DNA of 64,000 nt from Flavobacteriaceae bacterium (GTDB taxonomy: Bacteria; Bacteroidota; Bacteroidia; UKL13-3): NCBI GenBank assembly GCA_009693575.1, contig SHWZ01000008.1, positions 1-64,000 of the forward strand. Direction: 5' to 3'. The position numbers and the translations under genes are program-made. Shown piece by piece: positions 28,024 to 38,195 of the stretch. The notes under the pieces were generated by a model. The model saw only the letters and a list, made by a program, of their open reading frames with translations. It was not told the DNA's origin and ran no database searches. Within the stretch, counting starts at the first letter, position 1. Every line of letters starts with the position of its first letter.

Positions 28024-30798
28024 ATGAAACTTTTTCTCTTAGACGGCATGGCACTTATCTACCGTGCCCATTTTGCCTTTGCCCAAAATCCCCGCGTCAC
28101 CAGCTACGGGCTCAATACCTCCGCCACCTTTGGCTTTTGCAATACACTGCTTGATTTATTGAACAGGGAAAAACCTACCCATTTAGCGGTGGTATTCGAC
28201 ACAGCGGCACCCACCGAAAGGCATATTGAATATGAGCTGTACAAGGCTCAACGGGAGGCTATGCCCGAAGCCCTGCAACTGAACCTGCCGCTGGTGGACA
28301 GGTTGCTTGAAGCCATGAATATTCCTGTGTTGAAAATGGATGGCTACGAAGCGGATGATATCATTGGCACATTGGCCAAAGAAGCAGCCACCAAAGGCTA
28401 CACGGTGTATATGATGACTCCCGACAAAGACTTCGGACAGTTAGTGAGCGACAAGATTTTTATGTATAAACCAGCAAGGCTAGGTAATGGTGTTGAGATA
28501 TTGGGTGTAAAGGAAATATTGGAAAAATGGGAGATAACGGATGTGAGCCAGGTAATAGATATACTCGGGCTTTGGGGCGATGCTTCGGATAATATTCCTG
28601 GGGTGCCTGGTGTGGGCGAGAAAACAGCAAAGCTACTCATCAAGGAGTACGGGAGTATGGAAAATATATTGGCCAATACTGACAAACTAAAAGGCAAGCA
28701 GAAAGAGAATTTTATTAATTTCAGGGAGCAGGCATTGTTGAGCAAACGACTAGCTACTATTAACCTGAAGGTGCCTGTAGAGTTGGATGAAAAAGCGATT
28801 TTGCTTGAACCATTCAACCGAGAAGCATTAGAAAAATTGTTCAACGAATTGGAGTTCAAAACCCTACTGAAACGGGTATTGGGAACTGAGCAAAACAGCC
28901 ATGCACAAACGGATTTATTTGGGCAGGCCGTGCCGGAAAAAGAAACGAAAGTTGCGAACAAAGAAGCCGATGTAGTGCCTACTTCCTACAAAACAATGGA
29001 GAACTCTGAACACCAATATGACCTAATTGATACCAAAGAAAAACGTGCTGCATTAATTGCTGAATTGCTCCAACAGAAAAATATATGCTTTGACACAGAG
29101 ACGACTGCAGTAGAACCCGTGTGGGCAGAGATTGTCGGACTTTCATTCTCTTGGAAAAAAGGTATGGCTTGCTACATTCCACTACCCGAAAAGTACGAGG
29201 AAGCTAAAGAAATAGTAGAAGAATTTCGTGCGGTATTTGAAAATGAAACCATAGAAAAAACTGGGCAAAATATTAAATACGATTATATCATTTTGAAGCA
29301 TTATGGCATTGAAGTGAAGGGCAAATGGTTTGACACGATGCTGGCTCACTACCTACTGGAACCGGATATGCGGCACAACATGGATGCCCTGAGCATGGCC
29401 TACCTCAATTACAAACCAGTTAGCATCACCGAACTCATAGGTAAGAAAAATGCACCGCAAGGCAGTATGCGTTTAGTAGAAGTCAACATTGTGAAAGACT
29501 ATGCCTCCGAAGATGCCGACATCACACTGCAACTCCGCGAATACCTTGAACCCAAACTTCCAGAACGCGAAGCAGACAAACTGCTGTTTGAACTAGAACA
29601 GCCATTGATTCCGGTACTGGCAGGCATGGAGATAGAAGGTGTCCGAATTGACAAAGAATTTTTGGAGAGCTATAGTTTGGAATTGGAAAAAGAAATAGCC
29701 ATTGCAGAGAAAGAAGTATATCGTTGTGCAGGGGTTGAGTTCAATATTGCTTCGCCAAAACAGCTGGGTGAACTGTTGTTTGATGTAATGAAACTCTCTG
29801 ACAAGCCTAAGAAAACTCCTACAGGTCAGTACAAAACGGATGAAGAAGTATTGCAGACGTTAAGCGAACACGAAATCGTAAAGCATATTTTGGACTTCAG
29901 GCAGTTTGGCAAATTAAAAAATACGTATGTAGATGTGCTACCACGATTGGTGAATCCTAAAACTGGCAGGGTACACACATCCTTTAATCAAGCTATAGCC
30001 GCCACAGGACGCCTCAGCAGCGACAAGCCCAACATGCAGAATATACCAGTCCGTACCGATAAAGGCCGAGAAATACGCAGGGCGTTTATCCCACGAAACA
30101 ACGACCACTTGTTGCTCAGTGTGGATTATTCTCAAATTGAACTTCGCATCATTGCTGCTCTCAGCAAAGATGAAAATATGCTGGAAGCTTTCCGAGACGG
30201 TTATGATATACATACTGCAACCGCTGCAAAAATTTATGGCGTGGAAATGGATGCAGTGGACAAGTATATGCGTAGGAATGCTAAGAGTGTGAACTTTGGT
30301 ATTGTGTATGGCATTTCGGCTTTTGGGCTATCGCAAAACCTGGGCATACCCCGCAAGGAAGCAGCCGAAATTATTGACAGCTATTTTGCTACCTATCCCG
30401 GTGTAAAAACGTATATGAACAGTCAGGTACATTTTGCCAAAGACAATGGCTATGTGCAAACTATTCTTGGCCGCCGCCGCTATCTACGTGATATTAATTC
30501 GTCCAATGCCAATGTGCGTGGATTTGCAGAGCGAAATGCCATCAATGCACCTATACAAGGCTCAGCCGCTGATATGATCAAAGTGGCCATGATAAAGATT
30601 CACAACCGGCTTAACAACGAAAAATTTGCCACTAGAATGATTCTGCAAGTACACGACGAACTTTTGTTTGATGTGCCAAAAAATGAAGTAGACACCGTGA
30701 AGCCCATCATTGTGCAGGAAATGCAGGATGCCCTAAAATTGGATGTGCCAATTGTGGCGGAAGCTGGGGTAGGGATTAACTGGTTGGAGGCACATTAA
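28024..30798 (+). CDS. polA: DNA polymerase I
   Basis: 5'-exonuclease (GYEADDIIGTLA, DNIPGVPGVGEKTA), 3'-exonuclease (FDTETTAVEP), polymerase motifs A/B/C (DYSQIELRIIAALS, RRNAKSVNFGIVYGIS, QVHDELLFDVP). Confidence 0.97.
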   Translation: MKLFLLDGMALIYRAHFAFAQNPRVTSYGLNTSATFGFCNTLLDLLNREKPTHLAVVFDTAAPTERHIEYELYKAQREAMPEALQLNLPLVDRLLEAMNIPVLKMDGYEADDIIGTLAKEAATKGYTVYMMTPDKDFGQLVSDKIFMYKPARLGNGVEILGVKEILEKWEITDVSQVIDILGLWGDASDNIPGVPGVGEKTAKLLIKEYGSMENILANTDKLKGKQKENFINFREQALLSKRLATINLKVPVELDEKAILLEPFNREALEKLFNELEFKTLLKRVLGTEQNSHAQTDLFGQAVPEKETKVANKEADVVPTSYKTMENSEHQYDLIDTKEKRAALIAELLQQKNICFDTETTAVEPVWAEIVGLSFSWKKGMACYIPLPEKYEEAKEIVEEFRAVFENETIEKTGQNIKYDYIILKHYGIEVKGKWFDTMLAHYLLEPDMRHNMDALSMAYLNYKPVSITELIGKKNAPQGSMRLVEVNIVKDYASEDADITLQLREYLEPKLPEREADKLLFELEQPLIPVLAGMEIEGVRIDKEFLESYSLELEKEIAIAEKEVYRCAGVEFNIASPKQLGELLFDVMKLSDKPKKTPTGQYKTDEEVLQTLSEHEIVKHILDFRQFGKLKNTYVDVLPRLVNPKTGRVHTSFNQAIAATGRLSSDKPNMQNIPVRTDKGREIRRAFIPRNNDHLLLSVDYSQIELRIIAALSKDENMLEAFRDGYDIHTATAAKIYGVEMDAVDKYMRRNAKSVNFGIVYGISAFGLSQNLGIPRKEAAEIIDSYFATYPGVKTYMNSQVHFAKDNGYVQTILGRRRYLRDINSSNANVRGFAERNAINAPIQGSAADMIKVAMIKIHNRLNNEKFATRMILQVHDELLFDVPKNEVDTVKPIIVQEMQDALKLDVPIVAEAGVGINWLEAH

Positions 30799-30920
30799 TA
30801 ATCGCTGGCAGGCTGGCCTTTGAAACAGGGCAACTAAATGACTAACTAACATTATGCCGCTCATGTCTTCACAGGATGACTTGATGGAGAGCAAGTGTCT
30901 GATACTATTTTATAAAAATA

Positions 30921-30953
30921 AAACAAAACCCGCCTTATGAGCGGGTTTTGTTT
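30921..30953. terminator. Strong bidirectional terminator hairpin between polA and a convergent T9SS gene
   Basis: AAACAAAACCCGC-CTTATGA-GCGGGTTTTGTTT, 13-bp perfect stem. Confidence 0.9.
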
Positions 30954-30978
30954 GGAGTATGAATTGAGAATTAGGACC

Positions 30979-32088
30979 TTAATGTGTAATTACAAGCTTA
31001 GCTGTTTGAGTTCCAACTGTGGTTCTAATTTGAATGAAATAAGTGCCTGCGGCAAGGTCTGAGGTGTTTTCGTTTAACCTATATATTCCAGCCTGTTTGG
31101 TGGTTGAAATTTCAATTGTCTTTATGCTTTTACCTAAGATATCGCAAAGGGAAACATTCACCGACGTTGAAACGGGGATTGAATAATTTATGGTAACCTC
31201 TGTATTGGCAGGGTTGGGCATAAGGTTCAAACCAATGGAGCCTGAATAATCGGGCATATTTATAGGCTGCACATTGGTGTTTACCATTGACTGCACTACT
31301 ATGCTATCGTGAGCCATGATGCGTCCATCTTCATTCATGAAATAGAACTTCATAGCTGGCCTTCCCTTCTTGAATATCATATTGAAGTGGTTGTTGGCCA
31401 CTATAGAATCTAAATGAACTGGTTCTGTCAACTCGAACATGGCTGTTTTATTATCATGCCGAACAGTACTGATATCCAAAGCTGAATCCCGTTGCATTCC
31501 TTTGTAATACTCCGTTCCGCCCGACACAGCAAAAATCTCTGCATCTTTATCAATTACGATGGCCTGTACCCACTTTATTTTATCTACTTCGCCATAACGA
31601 TGTGTTTTATCGGGTGCAACTTTGAACCTAACAGCAAATAATGAATCTCCAATTGCTATTTGTGTCATATGAGGCCATGTATCTGGGAACACTGGAGCTT
31701 CCCATTTCTTGCTAAATGTACAACTGTCTCCATCACAATGATAAATAGTAAAATAAACCGTACCGTTACTAAACGCAGGAATGGCACTATAATTATTTGG
31801 ATCCAAGTTTAATCGGAATCTTAATAGATTTACATTATCAGTACAAGCAATGCCTGTGCAATTGAAGGTTTGTGTAGGTGGGCCGCTTGTTGCAGTGTTT
31901 GGAATCCTATCATAATTTATGGGCGATGTAAAAGTCCAAGGATTAAATTGACCAATTGGTAAGCATCCCGTATTAATCAATAATCGATTACCCTCCCAAT
32001 GGCTAACTGGTTGGGTTCCAGCAAAGCTTAATAGATTGATTCTTACGTGTGAGATAGGTGATAGTGGAACTTTCAAGTTGGTTATCAA
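30979..32088 (-). CDS. T9SS type A sorting-domain protein, apparently without a signal peptide
   Basis: C-terminal LNLMPNPANTEVTINYSIPVSTSVNVSLCDILGKSIKTIEIS...GTYFIQIRTTVGTQTAKLVITH; N-terminus MITNLKVPLSPISH lacks a Sec signal. Confidence 0.65.
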   Translation of the reverse strand: MITNLKVPLSPISHVRINLLSFAGTQPVSHWEGNRLLINTGCLPIGQFNPWTFTSPINYDRIPNTATSGPPTQTFNCTGIACTDNVNLLRFRLNLDPNNYSAIPAFSNGTVYFTIYHCDGDSCTFSKKWEAPVFPDTWPHMTQIAIGDSLFAVRFKVAPDKTHRYGEVDKIKWVQAIVIDKDAEIFAVSGGTEYYKGMQRDSALDISTVRHDNKTAMFELTEPVHLDSIVANNHFNMIFKKGRPAMKFYFMNEDGRIMAHDSIVVQSMVNTNVQPINMPDYSGSIGLNLMPNPANTEVTINYSIPVSTSVNVSLCDILGKSIKTIEISTTKQAGIYRLNENTSDLAAGTYFIQIRTTVGTQTAKLVITH

Positions 32089-32222
32089 AACTAATAACCT
32101 TCAAATCACAATTATAGGATGAAATAGGTGAAATTTTCAAATTATTCTTCAATAAATCTTATTTTAGGTAAAAGGGATGGCAAATTTGCCACCCAAATGC
32201 TCCAAACAACTAATCAACAACC

Positions 32223-33167
32223 ATGAAACTCCCACGTCAGCACACACTCTCAGAAATTGCCGCACTCATCAATGCCCCCTTTATAGGCGATGCCAACCAC
32301 CTTGTGGTAGGCATTAACGAGATACATAGGGTAGAAAAAGGAGACCTCACCTTCGTTGATTTTGGAAAATATTACCAAAAGGCTTTGACCTCAGCTGCTA
32401 CTACTATTTTGATAGATAAAGAAACGGAATGCCCCACCGGAAAGGGCCTAATCGTGAGCGACAATCCATTTCGTGATTACAATTTTCTGACTACCTATTT
32501 CGCACCGCTAACTGTTCCGAAAGCTACGCTTTTTGTACAGGGCGAAAACGTGACGATTGGTGCTGGCACAATCATTCATCCGGGTGTGGTCATGGGTAGC
32601 AATGTAGCTATTGGAAATAATTGCATCATCTATCCCAACGTGGTGATCTACGACCAAAGTATTATTGGCAACAATGTAATCATTCAAGCTAATAGCACCA
32701 TAGGCGGTGATGCTTTCTACTATAAAAGACGAACAGACCATTACGAAAAAATGCACACTTGCGGACGCACCATCTTACACGACTGGGTGGAGATAGGCAG
32801 CAACAGTACTATAGACCGTGGCGTGAGTGGCGATACGATTATTGGTCAAGGAACCAAGATAGACAACCTATGCCAAGTGGGACATGATACTATTGTGGGA
32901 CAAAACTGTATTATCGCATCGCAATGTGGTATAGCAGGGGTTACCACTATTGAAGACGAAGTTATCATGTGGGGACAAGTTGGAGTGACTAAAGATATAA
33001 CCGTGGGCAAGGGTGCAATCATCTCTGCTCAAAGCGGTGTATCAAAAAGTTTAGAAGGAGGCAAAGCTTATTTTGGTAGCCCTGCCAAGGAACACCGCAC
33101 CGCCATGATCGAACTTGCCTACATTGCTAAACTGCCTGAGATGATGCGGAGGAAGGGAAAGGAGTAG
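32223..33167 (+). CDS. LpxD-like UDP-3-O-acylglucosamine N-acyltransferase
   Basis: [38 protein letters not shown]; hexapeptide repeats; [46 protein letters not shown]. Confidence 0.88.
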   Translation: MKLPRQHTLSEIAALINAPFIGDANHLVVGINEIHRVEKGDLTFVDFGKYYQKALTSAATTILIDKETECPTGKGLIVSDNPFRDYNFLTTYFAPLTVPKATLFVQGENVTIGAGTIIHPGVVMGSNVAIGNNCIIYPNVVIYDQSIIGNNVIIQANSTIGGDAFYYKRRTDHYEKMHTCGRTILHDWVEIGSNSTIDRGVSGDTIIGQGTKIDNLCQVGHDTIVGQNCIIASQCGIAGVTTIEDEVIMWGQVGVTKDITVGKGAIISAQSGVSKSLEGGKAYFGSPAKEHRTAMIELAYIAKLPEMMRRKGKE

Positions 33168-33187
33168 ACCATCCCTAAAGCTTTTCT

Positions 33188-34681
33188 CTACTCCAAATGC
33201 AACACCTTCGTAAGTTGGTTGCAGTATTTTCCTTTCACAGAAATAAAATATATTCCCTTCGCCCAATCGGCTGCTTGGTAGTAGGAGAACTGTGAATTGC
33301 CAACGGCCACCTCTTTTTGTTCTTGCAGAACAATATGTCCAAATAAATCTATCACCGCAACTTCAACCCTATCGGAGATATTGGCTTGAAAGCCCAGGGT
33401 CAATACATTCCCAAAAGGATTCTCTATTACGGAAAAATTTAATCCCACATATTTATATGCAACAAATAGTATGTTACTATAAGTCCATTTGCCGTCCTGG
33501 TCTACCATTGTCAAGCGGTAGTATGCTCCCTGTTTTCCTAGAAGGGCATTTTCGGTAAAATCATATCGGTTTATATTATTGCTGTTGCCCACCGCCTTTA
33601 CATATCCAACGGAAGTATACTCATTCCCATCCAAGCTACGCTCAACAACAAAGCCATCAGCATTGCTTTCAGAGGCTGTACGCCAATTAAGTTCAATAAT
33701 TTCATCGTTTTCTATCCCTGTAAAATCAAGCAGCTTCACTGGCAGTGCAGCCATCGTCAATGTGTTTTTGCAGAAGCCAGGGCTTTGTGCCGAATAGGTG
33801 CTTGACAGGCCAGCAGTATTGTAGTTCACCACAGTAGTAAAGCTCGAAATAGAGGAATTGAAACTTGCATGTTTCTTTAGTTGTATAAGCCCCCCACTCG
33901 TATGTCCAAATGTAAAGTAGCTGGCTGAATCCGCATCGTAATACCCGCAGGGTATACCAACGGAAGATGTGAGTAGAGCCGATGAAAGCAAAGGCATGGC
34001 TGTGTATGTTCCATGAAGTGTTGCCGAATAATATGCACGTACGTTTGTTCCAGTTGAAATATACAAAATGTATTGTGTGCCATTAAAAAAAATATCTGGG
34101 TCGGAAGCACTTCCATTAGAAGTGGTAATAGTATAGCTGAGCCTTGCTCCGGATTGTTTTACAAAGACTGTACCTCCAGAACTTGGCACCTCCACAGCCG
34201 ACCTAAAGTACTTGGTGCAACTCGAAGCTCCATTGCATCCTGCAGGGTCACCTGTGCCGGGGCCGCTTGATTCCAAGTATAACATCACCAACCTTCCTGA
34301 TGAATCAAGTATCATGGATGGATCTACAGCGTACTGGGAGGTGCCTGCACTGTCAACAATGGATACTTTGCTCATGTCTTTATCCCAAGTATTGGTGCTA
34401 TAGTCATACGTTTTTACCCCAGAGGTAGTATAAAGGTATAATTTATTATTTCTTGTAATCACATCGGGCACACTGCCACCGCCAACAAAGGAGGTGAAGC
34501 CGGGCACACTTGACCACGAGTAGCCATTGTTACTTTCGGCCAGTTGCACTCGATGTGAGTCGAGAGATCCGCCGGAGGAACAAGTGAAGTAGGACATCAA
34601 ATAGTTTTTGGAAGGTTGGGCTTTTGCCGATAATGATACTGCAATTGCGAATATCAAAACATGGATGTGGAGTTTATACAT
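33188..34681 (-). CDS. Secreted protein with GH43-like beta-propeller features and T9SS type A tail
   Basis: Signal peptide; repeated DPSMILDSSGRLVMLYLESS / DPDIFFNGTQYILYIST motifs; tail FSVIENPFGNVLTLGFQANISDRVEVAVIDLFGHIVLQEQKE...GIYFISVKG. Confidence 0.72.
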   Translation of the reverse strand: MYKLHIHVLIFAIAVSLSAKAQPSKNYLMSYFTCSSGGSLDSHRVQLAESNNGYSWSSVPGFTSFVGGGSVPDVITRNNKLYLYTTSGVKTYDYSTNTWDKDMSKVSIVDSAGTSQYAVDPSMILDSSGRLVMLYLESSGPGTGDPAGCNGASSCTKYFRSAVEVPSSGGTVFVKQSGARLSYTITTSNGSASDPDIFFNGTQYILYISTGTNVRAYYSATLHGTYTAMPLLSSALLTSSVGIPCGYYDADSASYFTFGHTSGGLIQLKKHASFNSSISSFTTVVNYNTAGLSSTYSAQSPGFCKNTLTMAALPVKLLDFTGIENDEIIELNWRTASESNADGFVVERSLDGNEYTSVGYVKAVGNSNNINRYDFTENALLGKQGAYYRLTMVDQDGKWTYSNILFVAYKYVGLNFSVIENPFGNVLTLGFQANISDRVEVAVIDLFGHIVLQEQKEVAVGNSQFSYYQAADWAKGIYFISVKGKYCNQLTKVLHLE

Positions 34682-34966
34682 AATTGTGTTTTTTATTTTA
34701 TACTCTTCTGTGGAGAAGGCAGGGTGAAGTTTTTTGTTGTTATTTCTAATGCAAAATTCACAATTCAGCAGCCAGCTGGAAAGTCAATTTTATCTTTTTC
34801 TTATGTGTCAAAAGCAATTGATAAAGTAACGTTTCGAAAGTAAAATACTTTTTTACAGCCAATTAAGCCAACCTAATTTGTTTAATATTTCCATTTCAGA
34901 CAACCAAAAATGAAGTTAAACCAAGGCATTTATCGGAATGGATATCTTTGCGGTACTATTCAACAA

Positions 34967-36499
34967 ATGAACATTCCACAACTACTCTCCCAACTTGGCA
35001 TTGGCCAGGAAAACGAGGCGGCTTTTACTGGCCAGCAAACGATAAAAAGCGTCACAACAGAAACTAAAACTATACACAGTCCAGTCGATGGAAAAGCAAT
35101 ATCTACCGTAAGATTGGCTACAGCTCAGCAGTATGAACAACTAATCCAGACTTCCGAAAAAGCCTTTGCCGAATGGCGTAAAATACCAGCCCCACACCGT
35201 GGCGAAATCGTTAGGCAATATGGCAACAAGCTTCGTGAATACAAGCTACCGCTGGGTCAGTTGGTGAGCTATGAAATGGGAAAGATATTGCAAGAGGGCT
35301 TGGGCGAAGTGCAAGAGATGATTGACATCTGCGACTTTGCTGTTGGGCTTAGCCGCCAACTATATGGTCTCACCATGCATAGCGAAAGGCCGGGGCATCG
35401 CATGTATGAACAATGGCATCCGCTGGGCACAGTCGGGATTATTTCAGCTTTCAATTTTCCTGTTGCAGTTTGGGCTTGGAATGCCATGCTGGCTGCTGTG
35501 TGCGGCGATCCAACCGTTTGGAAGCCGAGTGAAAAAACACCACTCTCAGCCATTGCCTGTTTCCATATTTTGAAGGATGTTCTAAAAGAAAACAATGTAC
35601 CCGAAGGGGTTTTCAACCTCATCATTGGGGATTACCGCATAGGTGAACTGATGAGCAACGACCACCGCATTCCGTTGGTGTCAGCCACGGGCAGCACACG
35701 CATGGGCAAGACAGTAGGTGCAGCAGTAGGTGCACGTCTTGGTCGTGCTTTGCTCGAGCTTGGTGGCAACAATGCCATCATCCTTAGTCAACATGCCAAC
35801 CTCGACATGGCATTCAGGGCGGTTTTATTTGGAGCGGTGGGCACTGCCGGGCAACGCTGCACCACTACCCGCAGGCTTATCATTCACGAAAGTATATATG
35901 ACAGTTTTAAGAATAGATTAGTAAAAGCCTATGCTCAGATCATACCTGCCAACCCACTAGAAGATGGTTCGTTGGTGGGACCTCTCATTGACAAGGATGC
36001 AGTTGGAATGTTCCTACAGGCCATAACGGATGTGCAGGCCGCGGGCGGCAAGGTGCTTTGTGGTGGTTCCGTTGCCGAAGGATTTGATAGTGGCTGCTAT
36101 GTTCATCCTGCCATTGTGGAGGCTGAAAACCAGTGGCCTGTAGTACAGCAAGAAACTTTTGCTCCTATATTGTACTTGATGAAATATACTTCGATAGATG
36201 AGGCCATAGCCATGCAGAACGGGGTAAAGCAAGGACTAAGCAGCAGTATATTTTCTACTAATATGTTGGAGACAGAACAATTCCTCTCAGCTCTTGGGAG
36301 CGATTGCGGCATAGCCAATGTGAATATTGGAACCAGCGGGGCTGAGATAGGCGGGGCCTTTGGCGGCGAAAAAGAAACTGGCGGTGGCCGTGAAAGTGGC
36401 TCCGATGCTTGGAAGGCTTATATGCGTAGGCAAACGAATACGATTAATTATAGTTCTTCGTTGCCACTAGCCCAAGGGATAAAATTTGAAGTGGAATAA
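34967..36499 (+). CDS. Aldehyde dehydrogenase, ALDH7/alpha-aminoadipic-semialdehyde dehydrogenase-like
   Basis: WHPLGTVGIISAFNFPVAVWAWNAMLAAVCGDPTVWKPSEKTPL, RALLELGGNNAIIL, AVGTAGQRCTTTRRLI, SGAEIGGAFGGEKETGGGRESGSDAWKAYMRRQT. Confidence 0.92.
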   Translation: MNIPQLLSQLGIGQENEAAFTGQQTIKSVTTETKTIHSPVDGKAISTVRLATAQQYEQLIQTSEKAFAEWRKIPAPHRGEIVRQYGNKLREYKLPLGQLVSYEMGKILQEGLGEVQEMIDICDFAVGLSRQLYGLTMHSERPGHRMYEQWHPLGTVGIISAFNFPVAVWAWNAMLAAVCGDPTVWKPSEKTPLSAIACFHILKDVLKENNVPEGVFNLIIGDYRIGELMSNDHRIPLVSATGSTRMGKTVGAAVGARLGRALLELGGNNAIILSQHANLDMAFRAVLFGAVGTAGQRCTTTRRLIIHESIYDSFKNRLVKAYAQIIPANPLEDGSLVGPLIDKDAVGMFLQAITDVQAAGGKVLCGGSVAEGFDSGCYVHPAIVEAENQWPVVQQETFAPILYLMKYTSIDEAIAMQNGVKQGLSSSIFSTNMLETEQFLSALGSDCGIANVNIGTSGAEIGGAFGGEKETGGGRESGSDAWKAYMRRQTNTINYSSSLPLAQGIKFEVE

Positions 36500-36511
36500 G
36501 CGAATTGCAAC

Positions 36512-36622
36512 TCACAACTTCCTATATGCCCCCACCCAATCAGTCACAAAGTAATTGGGGTTGAAATCCATAGGCAAGTAGTGAAAGTTGACGAACTCAA
36601 AGGTATTGATGTTGGTGGTCAT
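36512..36622 (-). CDS. Candidate 36-aa small ORF directly downstream of the asparaginase-like gene
   Basis: MTTNINTFEFVNFHYLPMDFNPNYFVTDWVGAYRKL*, starts 2 nt after the stop of 36625..37542 on the same strand; below the ORF-track size cut-off. Confidence 0.35.
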   Translation of the reverse strand: MTTNINTFEFVNFHYLPMDFNPNYFVTDWVGAYRKL

Positions 36623-36624
36623 TT

Positions 36625-37542
36625 TTAATAGATTCCAACAATAGCATCGCTGCCTAGACTTTGGCTACCACGGTACATACCCTCCGAGTTGAAGCTGAGT
36701 TCAATATTTCCAAGCGGATCCATGGCTATTAAGCCACCTTCGCCACCCATTTTCACCAACTTGTTTTTCACTACTTCGTTGCAGGCTTCAGCCAAAGTCA
36801 TTCCCTTGTATTCCATCAGGCAACTGATGTCGTAGGCCACCACTGCTTTGATAAAAAACTCGCCATGCCCCGTGCAGCTGATGGCACAGGTGTGATTATT
36901 GGCATACGTTCCAGCACCAATGATTGGGCTATCCCCTACCCTACCGTAACGCTTGTTGGTCATGCCGCCTGTGCTAGTGCTGGCCGCAAGGTTTCCATGT
37001 ATATCCAATGCTACGCAACCTACTGTCCCCATCTTTGTTTTTGGAGAATCATCCAGCCGAACTGCTTCACTCCCTCTGAGTTCTTCCAATTGTGAGAATC
37101 TATTTGCTGTATAGAAATAGGCATCGTCTTCAAAAGGCAGCCCCTTGGTCTGGGCAAATTCCTCCGCTCCCTTGCCACTCAACAATACAAACTGCGATTG
37201 CTCCATCACGGCACGGGCAAGCTGCACGGGGTTACGAACATTACTCACACCGCTCACTGCCCCTGCCATCAGTGTTTTTCCTTCCATGATGCTAGCATCC
37301 ATTTCGTGGCGACCATCGTGGGTGAACACCGCCCCTTTACCGGCATTAAACAGTTCACAATCTTCCAAGGCTCGTACAGCAGTTTCTACTATGTCCAAGG
37401 CTGAACCTCCTTTTTCCAATACTGTATATCCAGCGGCAAGGCAGTTGTTCAATGCCAGCATGTATGCTGCTTCTTTTTCAGGTGTCATGAGGCTAGGGGC
37501 AATAGTGCCTGCCCCTCCGTGTATGGCTATTCCAGGTTTCAT
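36625..37542 (-). CDS. Isoaspartyl peptidase / L-asparaginase (Ntn hydrolase)
   Basis: AIHGGAGTI, FNAGKGAVFTHDGRHEMDASIMEG, KMGTVGCVALDIHGNLAASTSTGGMTNKRYGRVGDSPIIGAGTYA. Confidence 0.94.
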   Translation of the reverse strand: MKPGIAIHGGAGTIAPSLMTPEKEAAYMLALNNCLAAGYTVLEKGGSALDIVETAVRALEDCELFNAGKGAVFTHDGRHEMDASIMEGKTLMAGAVSGVSNVRNPVQLARAVMEQSQFVLLSGKGAEEFAQTKGLPFEDDAYFYTANRFSQLEELRGSEAVRLDDSPKTKMGTVGCVALDIHGNLAASTSTGGMTNKRYGRVGDSPIIGAGTYANNHTCAISCTGHGEFFIKAVVAYDISCLMEYKGMTLAEACNEVVKNKLVKMGGEGGLIAMDPLGNIELSFNSEGMYRGSQSLGSDAIVGIY

Positions 37543-37718
37543 GGGGCGAAAGTAAGGGGAGGAGAATGTGGGAATGTGATAATATAGGGAGTTTGTTAGT
37601 CTTAATTTATTGAAGAGAGGCAGGATGAAGGGATCTGGAAGCGGGTTTCACCATTTTTTCGGAGTTGGGGCTCAGCACTAAACGCAACCTCCACTCCTAC
37701 TTTTGTGTCTTGCTGTCA

Positions 37719-38179
37719 ATGAAAAAATACCTTTTGCTGCTGTTGCCTTGGCAGGCAATGGCTCAAGCGGATGCCGACAGCAGCAATTGGTTTCGCATTA
37801 ACACAAACTTTATCGAAAACCCAGCGACGGTGGGTGAGAATGGGAAGAATATTTTGACTTTTGATTTTGCATCCAATAGCACTTTCAACGATGATTTAGG
37901 GCTTGCTTTTCAAACAAGCGAGATAAAAACGGTCAATGGCAACCTGATACTGTTGGCTACGATACCGTTTGCTACGAACACAGCATTCGACATTACAACC
38001 TAGAAATATACGACCACAACAACAAAGTGATGTTTGAAACCACCACCTACTACGCTGGTTGGAACGGCACACGCAAAGGCAAACGCTGCGAAGCCGGCAG
38101 CTACAAATTCAAACTATGGTGGTATGATGCGGACGGAAAGAAAACCTTGATTGAAGGCCGAATAGAATTGTTGCTTTAG
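37719..38179 (+). pseudogene. Frameshifted secreted protein with T9SS type B-like C-terminus
   Basis: Frame 1: MKKYLLLLLPWQAMAQADADSSNWFRINTNFIENP...; stops at 38003. A different frame continues DTVCYEHSIRHYNLEIYDHNNKVMFETTTYYAGWNGTRKGKRCEAGSYKFKLWWYDADGKKTLIEGRIELLL* to 38179. Confidence 0.6.
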
Positions 38180-38195
38180 TTCAACACATATCTTT

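Noticed and set aside
28398-28961. 187-aa ORF antisense to polA
   Set aside because: Shadow ORF of polA; leucine/serine-rich without motifs.
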